Origin: Tethya wilhelma
Taxonomy: Eukaryota; Porifera; Demospongiae; Tethyida; Tethyidae
Assembly (NCBI GenBank): GCA_964030475.1
Contig: CAXIPT010000005.1
Coordinates: 1,855,450-1,919,449, forward strand
Length of the DNA: 64,000 nt
Reading direction: 5' to 3'
The notes beneath the pieces were generated by a model. It was given only the letters and a program-made list of their open reading frames with translations. It had not been told where the DNA came from and made no database searches. Position 1 is the stretch's first letter; each line of letters begins with the position of its first letter. Made by a program: the position numbers and the translations under genes. Below, in pieces: positions 54,681 through 64,000 of this stretch.

Positions 54681-56092
54681 AAACCTCCATCGACATCATC
54701 TCTTGGATCAGCAGGTGATACTTCACTGCTGACTTCTTTGGTTGAGCCTGCCAGCTCACTACCCTCAGGGGGTAGTGTACTGGCTTCAGGGGACAGGACA
54801 TCACATTCAGGGGGTAGGGTATTGGCTTCAGGGGGTGGTACAGTAGCTTCAGGGGGTGGGGGGTTAGTTTCTATGAGTGGATTTTCAGCTTCTTTCTCGG
54901 TGAGTTCAGTTGTAGATCCGTCTTGTTCAGTGAGTTCATCATGATCGTCATCCTCAGGGGCTCCCAGTTGAAAGAGGGTGGGACTACTTGGCTCCATGGT
55001 AACAGTGACGGGCTCCACCCTCTTCTCGTGGGACAGCTGTTGTTCTGATGGTGACATGATAAGAGGACCGAGGGTACACTCCTTGGTCTTGAACGAAAGC
55101 AGGGAGTCCAAAATCTTGGGATTTCTCTTCAACCAATACTCAAATTCCTGCAAAAATGGTAAGTATAGTTACAATTGCTAAATACAATCAGATAAGATTT
55201 CTATAAGCATTTGCAATCGCTTTGATCACTTTACTATGGCTAACTGTATTCTCAGCTAATGAAGAAAAAAAGGGACACTATTCAAATATACTTTCACTTT
55301 TGATGATGCCAAATGCAACTGCACCACAATGAATAGAGAAGAGGTGAGTTGTTCTTCTTACCAGTGGCAACAGTTTCCCAGTCCTGGAGATGTCACAGTT
55401 GGTGAAGGCAGCGTCCACCATTCTCCTGACGGTGTCCGGGATGTCCTCTCCTCCCATTACAGCCTTGTCTGTATCAGCCACGGTGTAGAGGATGGTGTGA
55501 GTGGAGTGGAGGATGGCCGTCAGCATGGTGGCCAGCTCGGTACGACTGATGCCCTCGTCTTCGTTCAGGTTGAAGACACGGAAGAGGAGGTAGCACTTGT
55601 CACTGAAGGAACCGTGGAGAACCAACGCTAGACCACAGACAAACTCCTCGAAGCTTATCTTGCCATTCTGTGAGAAAAAAATTACAGTATGGTGAATTCA
55701 AGCATAGATAGTACTAGCACACTAACAGTCAGTGTAAGGTCAAAGGAGAGAGCCTGGGTATGAGGCTAGATAGTACTGGTCCACACCTATACACATATAA
55801 AACTCACAAAATGGCCATGCTCAAGCAAACTCTCAGTTTGTAAGGCTACATATTGAAACTGGCCCTATCTCACCTTCTGTTCGTCGAATGCATCAAACAG
55901 TCTGTCCCCAATGGCCACTGGGAGGTGGAAGTACTCTGAGAAGGCCTCTCTGTCCACTACGTGTCCCTTGCGACCTCCAGCCTTGGCGTAGAGCTCGTTA
56001 AACTTTGTTGCAATCTCTCCCAGCTGAACTGTGGACAGCTGCGACACCGTGTCCTCATAGTTCTTCTTGAAAGAAGACTCACTCTGACCCAT
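54681..56092 (-). CDS. EF-hand protein with N-myristoylation motif, 3' end missing
   Basis: Exons 56092-55874, about 55666-55363 and from 55147 to the contig join. The start MGQSESSFKK is a good N-myristoylation signal (MGxxxS). Then come helical parts, ending VAIGDRLFDAFDEQKNGKIS, FEEFVCGLALVLHG and LLFRVFNLNEDEGISRTEL (an EF-hand loop with Asn/Asp/Glu ligands). A further degenerate EF-hand follows (AAFTNCDISRTGKLLP), then FEYWLKRNPKILDSLLSF. After that is a long acidic, Pro-rich tail with PPPEA/LPPEG repeats running into the join. The layout recalls neuronal calcium sensors and the EF-hand modules of TLDc or USP32-type proteins, but I cannot assign the family. Head to head with the death-domain gene. 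Confidence 0.6.
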
Positions 56093-56391
56093 TTTTTTGT
56101 AGTCTAGGATCCTAGGGGTTGGGTCTGGGTTTTTGGGCCTGGGATCGGGAACGAGGCTAGGCCACCCGCAGAGGCGCATACGGCGCCGCGCGCCAAGGCT
56201 ACATCCTTTTTTGGGCAGCGCAGTGGCGCAGTACGTACGTACATGTTCAATCTTTTGAAGATTGTGCACGTGCAATGTTTGCGAACATCGGTGCATCATT
56301 GATTGAATACTGGCGATCGAGCTTGAAGCCTTGAGTCTGAATTTCACTAGTTCGTCAAGATCCTAGAGTCGTCGCATAAGTCGTAGATAAT
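56093..56391. promoter_or_regulatory. putative bidirectional promoter, EF-hand gene / death-domain gene
   Basis: 299 bases between divergent starts, with a GC-rich segment (GCATACGGCGCCGCGCGCC near 56176) next to a palindromic GTACGTACGTAC. Inferred promoter. Confidence 0.45.
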
Positions 56392-59300
56392 ATGAGTGAG
56401 CTTACAAAAGAGACTGCTCTCAAACTCGCTGGGCAAGAGCCTAAGACTACTGGCAATACTGAAAAGTTTACCAGCGCTGTTGTCAAGAAAATCTTGCTTG
56501 CATTTGACAATCAATATGACGAAGAAAAACAAGTGGAATCAAATGAACTGGAAATAATAAGTGATGTTCTTGTCAATGCTATGCAACTTCCACGCCCAAA
56601 ACTATGTGATGCTGTGCGTACATGTTTGGAAATTGAGGACAGTGAGAAAGTCCAGGGTATCATTTCATCTGATTGGTCAGCACCAGAAGTTTTGAATGCG
56701 CTACTACAGATTTGGAAAGAAAACAGCGGCAAAATTTGTATGTGGGGCACACTACTTACACGCCTGGATACATTATCTTTAAGTGAACCCGAGTCAACAG
56801 AAGCCCGTAAGTCTATATAATTATATGATAGTATTATAAATTTTTGTTGTCACCTTTTTGTTTGTATTTTTCTTTTTTTGCAAGGCTGGCTTTATACTAG
56901 CATTCAGTTGCTATTGCTATTATCCTAATGCTCACACTAGCTTGTAAATTAAAAAAAATGTTGACAATGTGCCAAGAGTACTGGCAGTCCTTATACTTTC
57001 CTATTGCTTTTGTATTGCAGAGCTACGTAATGTACAGTATCCAGATTTTATCGCAGGAAAACATTTGTTGGAGAGAGCTTAGTTTGAGGTTCAGTGTCAA
57101 TGCTTTAAGATAAAGTATAGCTCAAGTACGTCAATCAATGTATTCTTGGTACCATGGCCTAGTAGTGTAACCTCCTTCTCTGAAATAACCCCACCAAACT
57201 TTATATAATATTATAGACATCAATCAATTTAAGTCTATAAACATCTTAGTGCACCATCTAAACTCAAAATACAAACAAACGACCGCCATCTAAACTTCAC
57301 ACTAAAACCATAGACTTAATGCACCATATACGTGTACTATACGGTGCGGCAGTATNTATAGCACTGCCCATTCCTACACTATGAAATTTTTGCTATAGAC
57401 TTGTTCATCACTTTTTCCCTATATTATACACTATAGTGTGCAGACTACGGTACCAGAGACTGGTAAGTCTCTACAAAAAGCTTGACTAGCAGCTTGCTTA
57501 ATACATCCTTGAATAATTATTCAAAGTTCATTAAATTTTGATAGGCCCTAATGGGCACAAGCTTACAATAACAAACACAGACAAATAATACAGTAGCTCT
57601 GAAGGTTTATTGTGTACGAAACTTATGCATACTAATGTTTACTGCTAGATTTGATGCATGCAGACATCTGTAGAGTTACTATGACAATAATAATTCATTG
57701 AATGAAATGTATAGCTAGCTAATAATTAACTATAGCTAATAGCATATGAAAACTCATGTCCGTTATAGGTCGTGCAACATGACATCATAGACAACCATTA
57801 CCAATTTCTGCCATTTTCTAAGTTTTGTGTACAGTGACAGAGAAACAGACTCCTAGAACCAAATTTTTGTTTTCCCTTTGCTTCACTTCATTTGTGAATG
57901 ATTGGCTCCTCTATCATGCTTTTTTGTCGGAAACAGATCCCACTAATAAGCCTTGTAGTGCTGGTAATTTTATCCTAGGCTAGCACAGTCTAAGCTAGGT
58001 CTCTATAAGGCACACTTTTCATAGCTTTCATTGTCCACAGTCCAGAGAAAAAGTAGTATTTTTAGCTAAAGGTCGCATCATTTCTAGCAAACTCCTGTGA
58101 CACACACACAGACTGACACACAAAACTTTGCTTACAATATGATATCTGTGTATGCGGAGTATTATTATTATATTTTTAATCTTTATAGGATCTACTTCTG
58201 AGTATTCAGCACGCATCTTCTGGTCGGACCAGATATTCTGATGAACTAACTATAGTACGACGAAGGTTACGTATCAGTGAACAGAGAGTTTCTGTAGTTG
58301 TAAACACACCTCTTGTAGGTTGGAGATCTATTCCCGACATTGAACCACTGGAGGTATAATATTATAACTAGTTGTACACTGAGTGGAGGGAAATTTCCTT
58401 CATTATCAGGTGATGCTGAGTGCAATAAGTGAAAATTCAGGCTCCTATCCATTGTACCCACCGATGGTTGGAATAACATTTATGCCCAATCGTTCAGACC
58501 CAAATCTAGATGTCGTAGCCAAAATTGGAATAGCAGGCATTGAAGAAGTTCGACACCTATCTTTTCAAATAATCCTATGGGAACAAGGTAACTATAATAC
58601 ACAAGTAGCATAAATATTATAAAATGAGCAGTGTATTAGCTATAGTGTGTATGTTGGAAAAAGTTAGCGCTTAATTGTACACTAACAGTAATATAACCAC
58701 AAGTAGTAAAAATTTTATAAAAATGAGAAGTGTAGGAATGGGCAGTGCGGTAAAAAGGAATGAAACAAGGCAAGTCTCTGAATTTCGGCACATGACTACT
58801 TCATTTTCATGAGTCAATTGCAAGTTTGAATTCTATCATTATAGATGTCCTGGTCATTTGGCTCATGAGTCAATGCAAGCAATCACTAATTTGAATGAAG
58901 TAACAAGCATTTAGAATGTAAATACACAAAGAGTAGGGTACAAAAAATGAAGTAGTCATGTGCCGAAATTCAGAGACTTGCCTTGTTTCATTCCTTTTTA
59001 CCGCACTGCCCATTCCTACACTTCTCATTTTTATAAAATTTTTACTACTTGTTCATTCACTTTTTTAAACACCAAGGTAATCAATTGCATGCAGACAATC
59101 ACACAGCAGAGACTAGTCAGTCTCTATACAAAAGCAGAAGTGTACATTTGATGCGCATGCGCATTATATGCATGCAAACCACGTGGTCTATTGACGACCT
59201 TTACCTACATCAAAATGGCTAGTACAGTATTTTATATCGAGAGTTTCAAAGCTGCCTAGATTTTGTTTGCTGCCTTTTCGCCAGCAAACGAGTCAAAAAG

Positions 59301-60911
59301 GACGTAATCTGCATGAAATGAAGTTTCACTATATAGTCAAAGTTGGCTAGATGTCTTTTGTTTGTCTGGAAATCGCGTTCAAGTAAGTCAGTTAGGAAGG
59401 AAGGAGAACAAAATTGCACTCTTGTGGCTTCTCGCCAGCGCTCTCTCCAGAGTGCTCTAGAGACTTTCTGACAGTTTTCTTCGTTAATACGGTAAGAAAA
59501 CTGTATGGGGGAGGCTATGAAATGCATTTGAAGGCTTATCTTCCTTTTCTTGAAAGTTTATAAGCATCAACATTTTGTATTGTGTCAATGGGACAGTCGG
59601 CCCATTCCTACTATACGTACTACCGTACGTATGATAGATATTATAGACTACGTGACCTATAATATCTATGGTATAACTAAGGGAGAGCCTGGGATCCCAG
59701 CACATCATGTATGTGACTCTTGAGGTAGAAACAGCTTGTAGAACACAGCATACAATGTAATATTGATATTATTATATTATTATTTTAATAACATTATAAT
59801 TATTATAGGTGATGGCAGAATTTATTTAAATCAGAGTGATGTTAGAGTTCTTGCAAATAAACTATCAAGTGTATCTAACAGTTGGAGAGAGATTGGAACT
59901 AACCTGGGTATTTCAATGAGTGATCTTGACATTATACGCCAGCGGCAACACAATGATACTCAGGGTTGCTTTTTTAGCATGCTGAATGCTTGGTTGGAAG
60001 AAGGAAATAATCATAACCGAACAATTGATGCACTTGGTGATGCTTTAGTTAATTGTGATCACCGTGTAGCTGCAGCTGAGATACGATTGTTTTATTCTCA
60101 AAGTAAGTATCAAGTGGCAAAAATCAGACAGTATTTTGGAATGTGTTAATGTTATAGTAACAGTATATAAATGGCAGTACATAATTATAAGGATTGGTAC
60201 TATAAATATTTACTTGTATGACGGAAACATTGTGGGGCAAGCCTGAGTGAAATGTTTACAGAAATTGTGTGAAACATGAACCAAGGCATGCAAATAACCC
60301 TTTACCGACTTCCACCATTTGCAATACTGAAAAAAGGTGCTTATTATATTAACCCTTGGTGCCCTAGCAGTACAATGCATGTCACACACAATGTTGTTTA
60401 ACTTCAAGAAAAATTTTAATATGCTCATGCAGTTCCTTGAAATCAAAAAAGATCAATTTCAGTAAATTGACAAAAATTTTATTTAAATATAGAATTATAT
60501 ACCTTATAATGTTTAATCATGAATAATTATACAGGAAATCCTGAGCAGCAGCCACATCATCAACACCCTCAACACCATCAACACCCTCAACACCATCAAC
60601 GGTCAGAATCTATCATAAAGATTATTGTTGCAATGTTGCAATATAAGTACAATGATAATAAGCACTGTTAAGCACTGTTCCAGAGTATTAGAATAGGTTT
60701 TTTTTTTAATAATGTGATTTGGAGCATAACAGTTTTCTTCTGAGAGGTAAAATTGATTTGATTTTACCTTTTGGAGTACGTACTGCTGCCCATCATTCCA
60801 AGCTAGTGCCATACATTATCAGTTTATTGTTATTATTGAATGTATAGGGCCAGAGATGATGAGGCTAGACAAGAGCAATCTTCTCGCCGCAGTTGGTGCC
60901 TACTATTTTAA
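56392..60911 (+). CDS. Death-domain protein with C-terminal CaaX-like box
   Basis: The first exon, 56392 to about 56806, encodes a helical N-terminal domain (MSELTKETALKLAGQEP; KFTSAVVKKILLAFDNQY; EVLNALLQIWKENSGKI) of unknown family. Further exons at about 58190-58351 and 58411-58589 (SGSYPLYPPMVGITFMPNRS) are also unrecognised. The exon at 59810-60102 is a death domain: LNQSDVRVLANKLSSVSNSW, REIGTNLGISMSDLDIIRQR, TQGCFFSMLNAWLEEGNN, TIDALGDALV. A His/Gln repeat (HHQHPQHHQHPQ) at 60535-60600 follows, then RRSWCLLF and stop at 60911. CLLF fits a CaaX box with Phe last, suggesting geranylgeranylation. The link between exon one and the 58190 exon is uncertain: phase does not match directly, and an n at 57356 lies between, so an exon may be missing or these may be two genes. 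Confidence 0.6.
57100..58189. other. intron or spacer with contig join at 57356 and element fragment
   Basis: A single n at 57356 is followed by TATAGCACTGCCCATTCCTA and flanking sequence related to one arm of the inverted repeat at 58700-59051. The contig therefore breaks inside a dispersed element. The rest is AT-rich with no exon. Confidence 0.6.
58700..59051. mobile_element. element with about 109-bp terminal inverted repeats
   Basis: The left arm at 58700-58808 (CAAGTAGTAAAAATTTTATA ... CATGACTACTTCATTTT) is an almost exact reverse complement of 58943-59051, around a loop of about 135 bases. Another arm fragment lies at 57357-57415. No coding capacity. Fits a foldback-type or long-TIR MITE; it lies in an intron of the death-domain gene. 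Confidence 0.85.
59052..59809. other. intron sequence without recognised features
   Basis: No exon, repeat array or element was identified. A minus-strand open frame at 59246-59527 has no splice or domain support. Confidence 0.45.
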
Positions 60912-61070
60912 TCTAATAATTATCATGGATGGTATAATAATTATTTTTGTATATAAACGTTTGGACATTATAATTACTATCATTAGTAATAATTATATAT
61001 CACTGTGTGATTATTGATTATAAATTTTGATACTTAATTTTATACTCTTAATTTGTTTGCATGCATGCTT

Positions 61071-62756
61071 TCAGTATATGTACTATAGATAGTGAAACAG
61101 AAAATATTAATGTGTTCACAAACAAATGGTGTATAGTAGTTTCACATTATTGTAGCTAAACTTGTGAGACACATCTATATGTTAACATGATTAATTATTA
61201 CTGATACTATTTGCATGCCTGATATTCTTGTATTTGTGTTTTATATTATATATATTATATTTATTATAATAAAAAAACTGCATAATAAACATACTGACGC
61301 TGTATAGATGACAACAGGAAAACAGAAACGGAAAAAAAGAGCTGTTATAACAATAATAATACTTTCATTGGCTAAAATAAATAACTGACAGTGCTCTAAA
61401 GTGGTCCAATAGTTTGACTAACATCTTGAAGCCATGCTCCGACATTCACTTGCTTGCTCTCATACTCTTTCATGAGAGGATGGTCCAACAACTCAGGGTA
61501 GTAGGGACGTTGGTCCACCTCCTTCTTCAAGCTGCAAGGAGTGATGTAATAATAGTTACCATATAGTGGGTAAATTTGGCAAGAATTAAAATTTGGCGAA
61601 TTGGCGAATTATTCTACAAATCGCCAAACGCATGCATGCACAAATAAACGATGCAGCGTGCATAATTAAATCGCCAAACTTAAAATCACCAATTGTGCTA
61701 AAATAAGAATTCATCAAATTTTAATCCCGCCAAATTTACCCGCTATACGGTAAATAGGACGCAATAAAATGGGGGCATTATTACTAAATAACGACCTCTA
61801 GGAAATTCCAGTGCATTCATGTGTTGCACATTGTGCTATCACCATATTTATTATTAATGGCATGACCATATAAAAATTTGGAATGTATGATTAATAAATC
61901 ATGACTGTTTAGACNTTTCAGTATATGTACTATAGATAGTGAAACAGAAAATATTAATGTGTTCACAAACAAATGGTGTATAGTAGTTTCACATTATTGT
62001 AGCTAAACTTGTGAGACACATCTATATGTTAACATGATTAATTATTACTGATACTATTTGCATGCCTGATATTCTTGTATTTGTGTTTTATATTATATAT
62101 ATTATATTTATTATAATAAAAAAACTGCATAATAAACATACTGACGCTGTATAGATGACAACAGGAAAACAGAAACGGAAAAAAAGAGCTGTTATAACAA
62201 TAATAATACTTTCATTGGCTAAAATAAATAACTGACAGTGCTCTAAAGTGGTCCAATAGTTTGACTAACATCTTGAAGCCATGCTCCGACATTCACTTGC
62301 TTGCTCTCGTACTCCTTCATGAGAGGATGATCCAACAACTCAGGGTAGTAGGGACGTTGGTCCACCTCCTTCTTCAAGCTGTAAGGAGTGATGTAATAAT
62401 AGTTACCGTATAGTGGGTAAATTTGGCGAGAATTAAAATTTGGCAAACTGGGGAATTATTCTGCAAATCGCCAAATGTATGCATGCACATATAAACGATG
62501 CAGCGTACATAATTAAATCGCCAAATTTAAAATCACCAATCATGCTAAAACAAGAATTCACCAAATTTTAATCCCGGCAAATTTACCAGCTATACGGTAA
62601 ATAGGATGCAATAAAATGGGGGCATTATTACTAAATAATGACCTCTAGCAAATTCCAGTGCATTCATGTGTTGCACATTGTGCTATCACCATAATATTAA
62701 CGGCATGACCATATAAAAATTTGGAATGTATGATTAATAAATCATGACTGTTTAGA

Positions 62757-62758
<2 letters not shown>
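61071..62758. repeat. 0.84-kb near-identical duplication around single n (61071-61914 and 61916-62758)
   Basis: Sequence from TTTCAGTATATGTACTATAG onward is repeated after the n at 61915. It includes the last MAP2K7 exon (first copy 61531-61396, second 62378-62243) and a family A MITE. The first copy ends at CATGACTGTTTAGAC, where the second continues into (CA)n. Differences are scattered substitutions and small indels. Same pattern as the other two tandem copies; probably haplotypes. Confidence 0.88.
61557..61752. mobile_element. MITE family A copy; allelic copy at 62401-62597
   Basis: Begins TACCATATAGTGGGTAAATT and ends with its near reverse complement, AAATTTACCCGCTATACGGTA. The interior has repeated AAATTTGGCG/CGCCAAA words in both orientations, as in the copy at 3146-3328. 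The second copy is in the duplicated block. Confidence 0.75.
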
Positions 62759-62832
<74 letters not shown>

Positions 62833-63425
62833 TATAGTTCACCTCCACCCATTCAGTAACCGGCAATTAACCTATAAAAACTTGGTTGCTAGGCAATGGC
62901 ACACACACACACACATTGCTCACTCACCACTGAGCTAAGAAGTCGTAGAACTGAGGTGAGAAAGCTCCTTGCTCAGGAAGAGGTGGTGGAGCTTTCACAA
63001 TGAAAGTTAACATCTGAAACTCTGTGCTGAAATTCTTGGTGGCGTACGGCAGTCTACCAGTGGCCAGTTCCACGAGGGTGATGCCTAAACTCCAGATGTC
63101 AGCTCTTATGTCGTAGCCTTCCCTACCTGTCTCAAGGTTGATACGTTCAGGCTGAAAAATAATGTAGTGTGTGGGGGTTGAGTTGTGCCTGGTTCAAACA
63201 CACAGTATTTAAATGTATATTGCTTTTCAATTTCAACAACAGATAGTGTAGAATAACTAGCACTTGGCTGGCTGATTCAGAACAGAGTTCAGTGCTGTGT
63301 GTATAACCCAGCAAAGCGGGAAAGGTCTCCACATAAAGCAAGTCTTTCCCACTTTGCTTATTGCTCCCGACACTTAGTGATACAAAGTGCTGAGGGAGGA
63401 CCTAGTTTACAAGGCTACTGTGTGT

Positions 63426-63496
<71 letters not shown>

Positions 63497-63922
63497 CGTG
63501 TATTGATTTATACCACTGACCGCCATGTATGCTGCACAACCAGCACTTCTTGTGAATGCCTGAGAGTCCACGAGGCGACCACTGATGCCAAAATCACACA
63601 ACTTCACGTTCCCACTTCTGTCCAGCAGAATATTTGAGGGTTTGACATCTGGAGAGAAATGGGTGTGGTCATATTATGATGGTGATGTGTAATCGTATTA
63701 CCTCTGTGAATGACTTTGTGCTCTGTTTTGAGATAATTGAGAGCTTTCAGAATCTGTGGAGAAATAAGACAGTCAACACATGTGCACACACATCATGGGG
63801 TGATATTGACTTACCGATACAGCCATCTTGCACACTATATCCTCAGGAATGGGACCGTTGATCTTCTTCAGGAGCTGTTCAAGTGAGGAGGCCATTAGCT
63901 CCATGAACACCCAAACCTCATT
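62243..63922 (-). CDS. MAP2K7: MAP kinase kinase 7 (MKK7/hemipterous), 3' part
   Basis: Minus-strand exons: 63922-63815 (NEVWVFMELMASSLEQLLKK), about 63754-63701 (LKALNYLKTEHKVIHR), about 63650-63523 (VKPSNILLDRSGNVKLCDFG, then ISGRLVDSQAFTRSAGCAAY), about 63152-62931 (PERINLETGREGYDIRADIW, then SLGITLVELATGRLPY) and 62378-62243 (KKEVDQRPYYPELLDHPLM, ending TIGPL and stop). HRD, DFG and APE-type elements are present. The activation loop S-x-A-x-T (SQAFT) corresponds to the phosphorylated Ser/Thr of MKK7. The upstream half is at 53606-54679 on the plus strand. A second copy of the last exon is at 61531-61396 in the duplicated block. An (CA)n tract at 62757-62831 lies in the last intron. Confidence 0.92.
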
Positions 63923-63936
63923 CTAATGGTGTGTGT

Positions 63937-64000
<64 letters not shown>
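63923..64000. repeat. (GT)n-(GA)n microsatellite at window edge
   Basis: A compound simple repeat directly upstream (in gene direction) of the first MAP2K7 exon found on the minus strand. It is a plausible place for the contig end that should join the n at 54680. Confidence 0.85.

Noticed and set aside
59246..59527. 93-residue minus-strand frame
   Set aside because: No splice partners, no recognisable domain, and located in an intron of the death-domain gene; insufficient support.

Overview
This window is nuclear DNA from an animal. Genes are split into many short exons with GT-AG introns, neighbours lie on alternating strands 75-300 bp apart, and (TG)n/(GA)n microsatellites and small inverted-repeat elements are abundant. 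The gene set (MAP2K7, JIP3/4, GSK3, ASCC2, SRP receptor, RPB5, LEO1, RPS25, ACBP, HMIT, an SV2-like transporter) is metazoan. The collagen protein with repeated CTHRC1-type domains, the NLR-type leucine-rich repeats and the death-domain protein suggest an early-branching animal, most likely a demosponge. The phylum is an inference. Nothing bacterial or viral was recognised.

Layout. 1-3954 (+) JIP3/4 fragment. 4.1-5.5 kb minisatellites. 5835-10798 (-) ASCC2, with a 358-bp satellite in one intron. 10965-13976 (+) SV2-like transporter. 14361-21083 (+) GSK3, interrupted by a foreign piece (16769-19516) that carries the 5' part of an LRR gene. 21734-23313 (+) second LRR protein. 23426-24044 (-) RPS25. 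24239-24514 (+) ACBP. 24670-26040 (-) 3' part of HMIT. 26253-29990 (+) end of the LRR gene with a tyrosine-phosphatase-like domain. 30113-31207 (-) RPB5. 31323-31921 (+) 5' part of HMIT. 31981-34015 (+) FN3 receptor, followed by a second copy of its end. 35524-41076 (-) SRP receptor alpha, with MITEs and repeats in a long intron. 41151-41834 (+) small membrane protein. 42206-44769 (-) LEO1. 44942-48466 (+) collagen/CTHRC1-repeat protein. 48877-53430 (-) membrane-anchored SMP-like/C1 protein, partly duplicated. 53606-54679 (+) 5' part of MAP2K7. 54681-56092 (-) EF-hand protein. 56392-60911 (+) death-domain protein. 61396-63922 (-) 3' part of MAP2K7.

Assembly. Besides a 48-base N gap there are nine isolated 'n' bases, and they behave as contig joins. 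Three are followed by a near-identical second copy of the preceding 0.8-1.8 kb, which looks like uncollapsed haplotypes. Others cut genes in two. GSK3, HMIT and the LRR gene are all repaired by one reordering: 1-16767, then 19565-26126, then the reverse complement of 26127-31957, then the reverse complement of 16769-19516, then 31959 onward. That reordering joins LRR repeats to an inactive phosphatase domain in one protein, the most unusual gene product here. A second inversion starting at the n at 54680 would rejoin MAP2K7.

Functional links. JIP3/4 and MAP2K7 are scaffold and kinase of the JNK pathway. RPB5 and LEO1 act in RNA polymerase II transcription. RPS25, ASCC2 and SRPRA act on ribosomes (translation, quality control, membrane targeting). 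Seven neighbouring pairs start head to head 74-300 bp apart and probably share bidirectional promoters.
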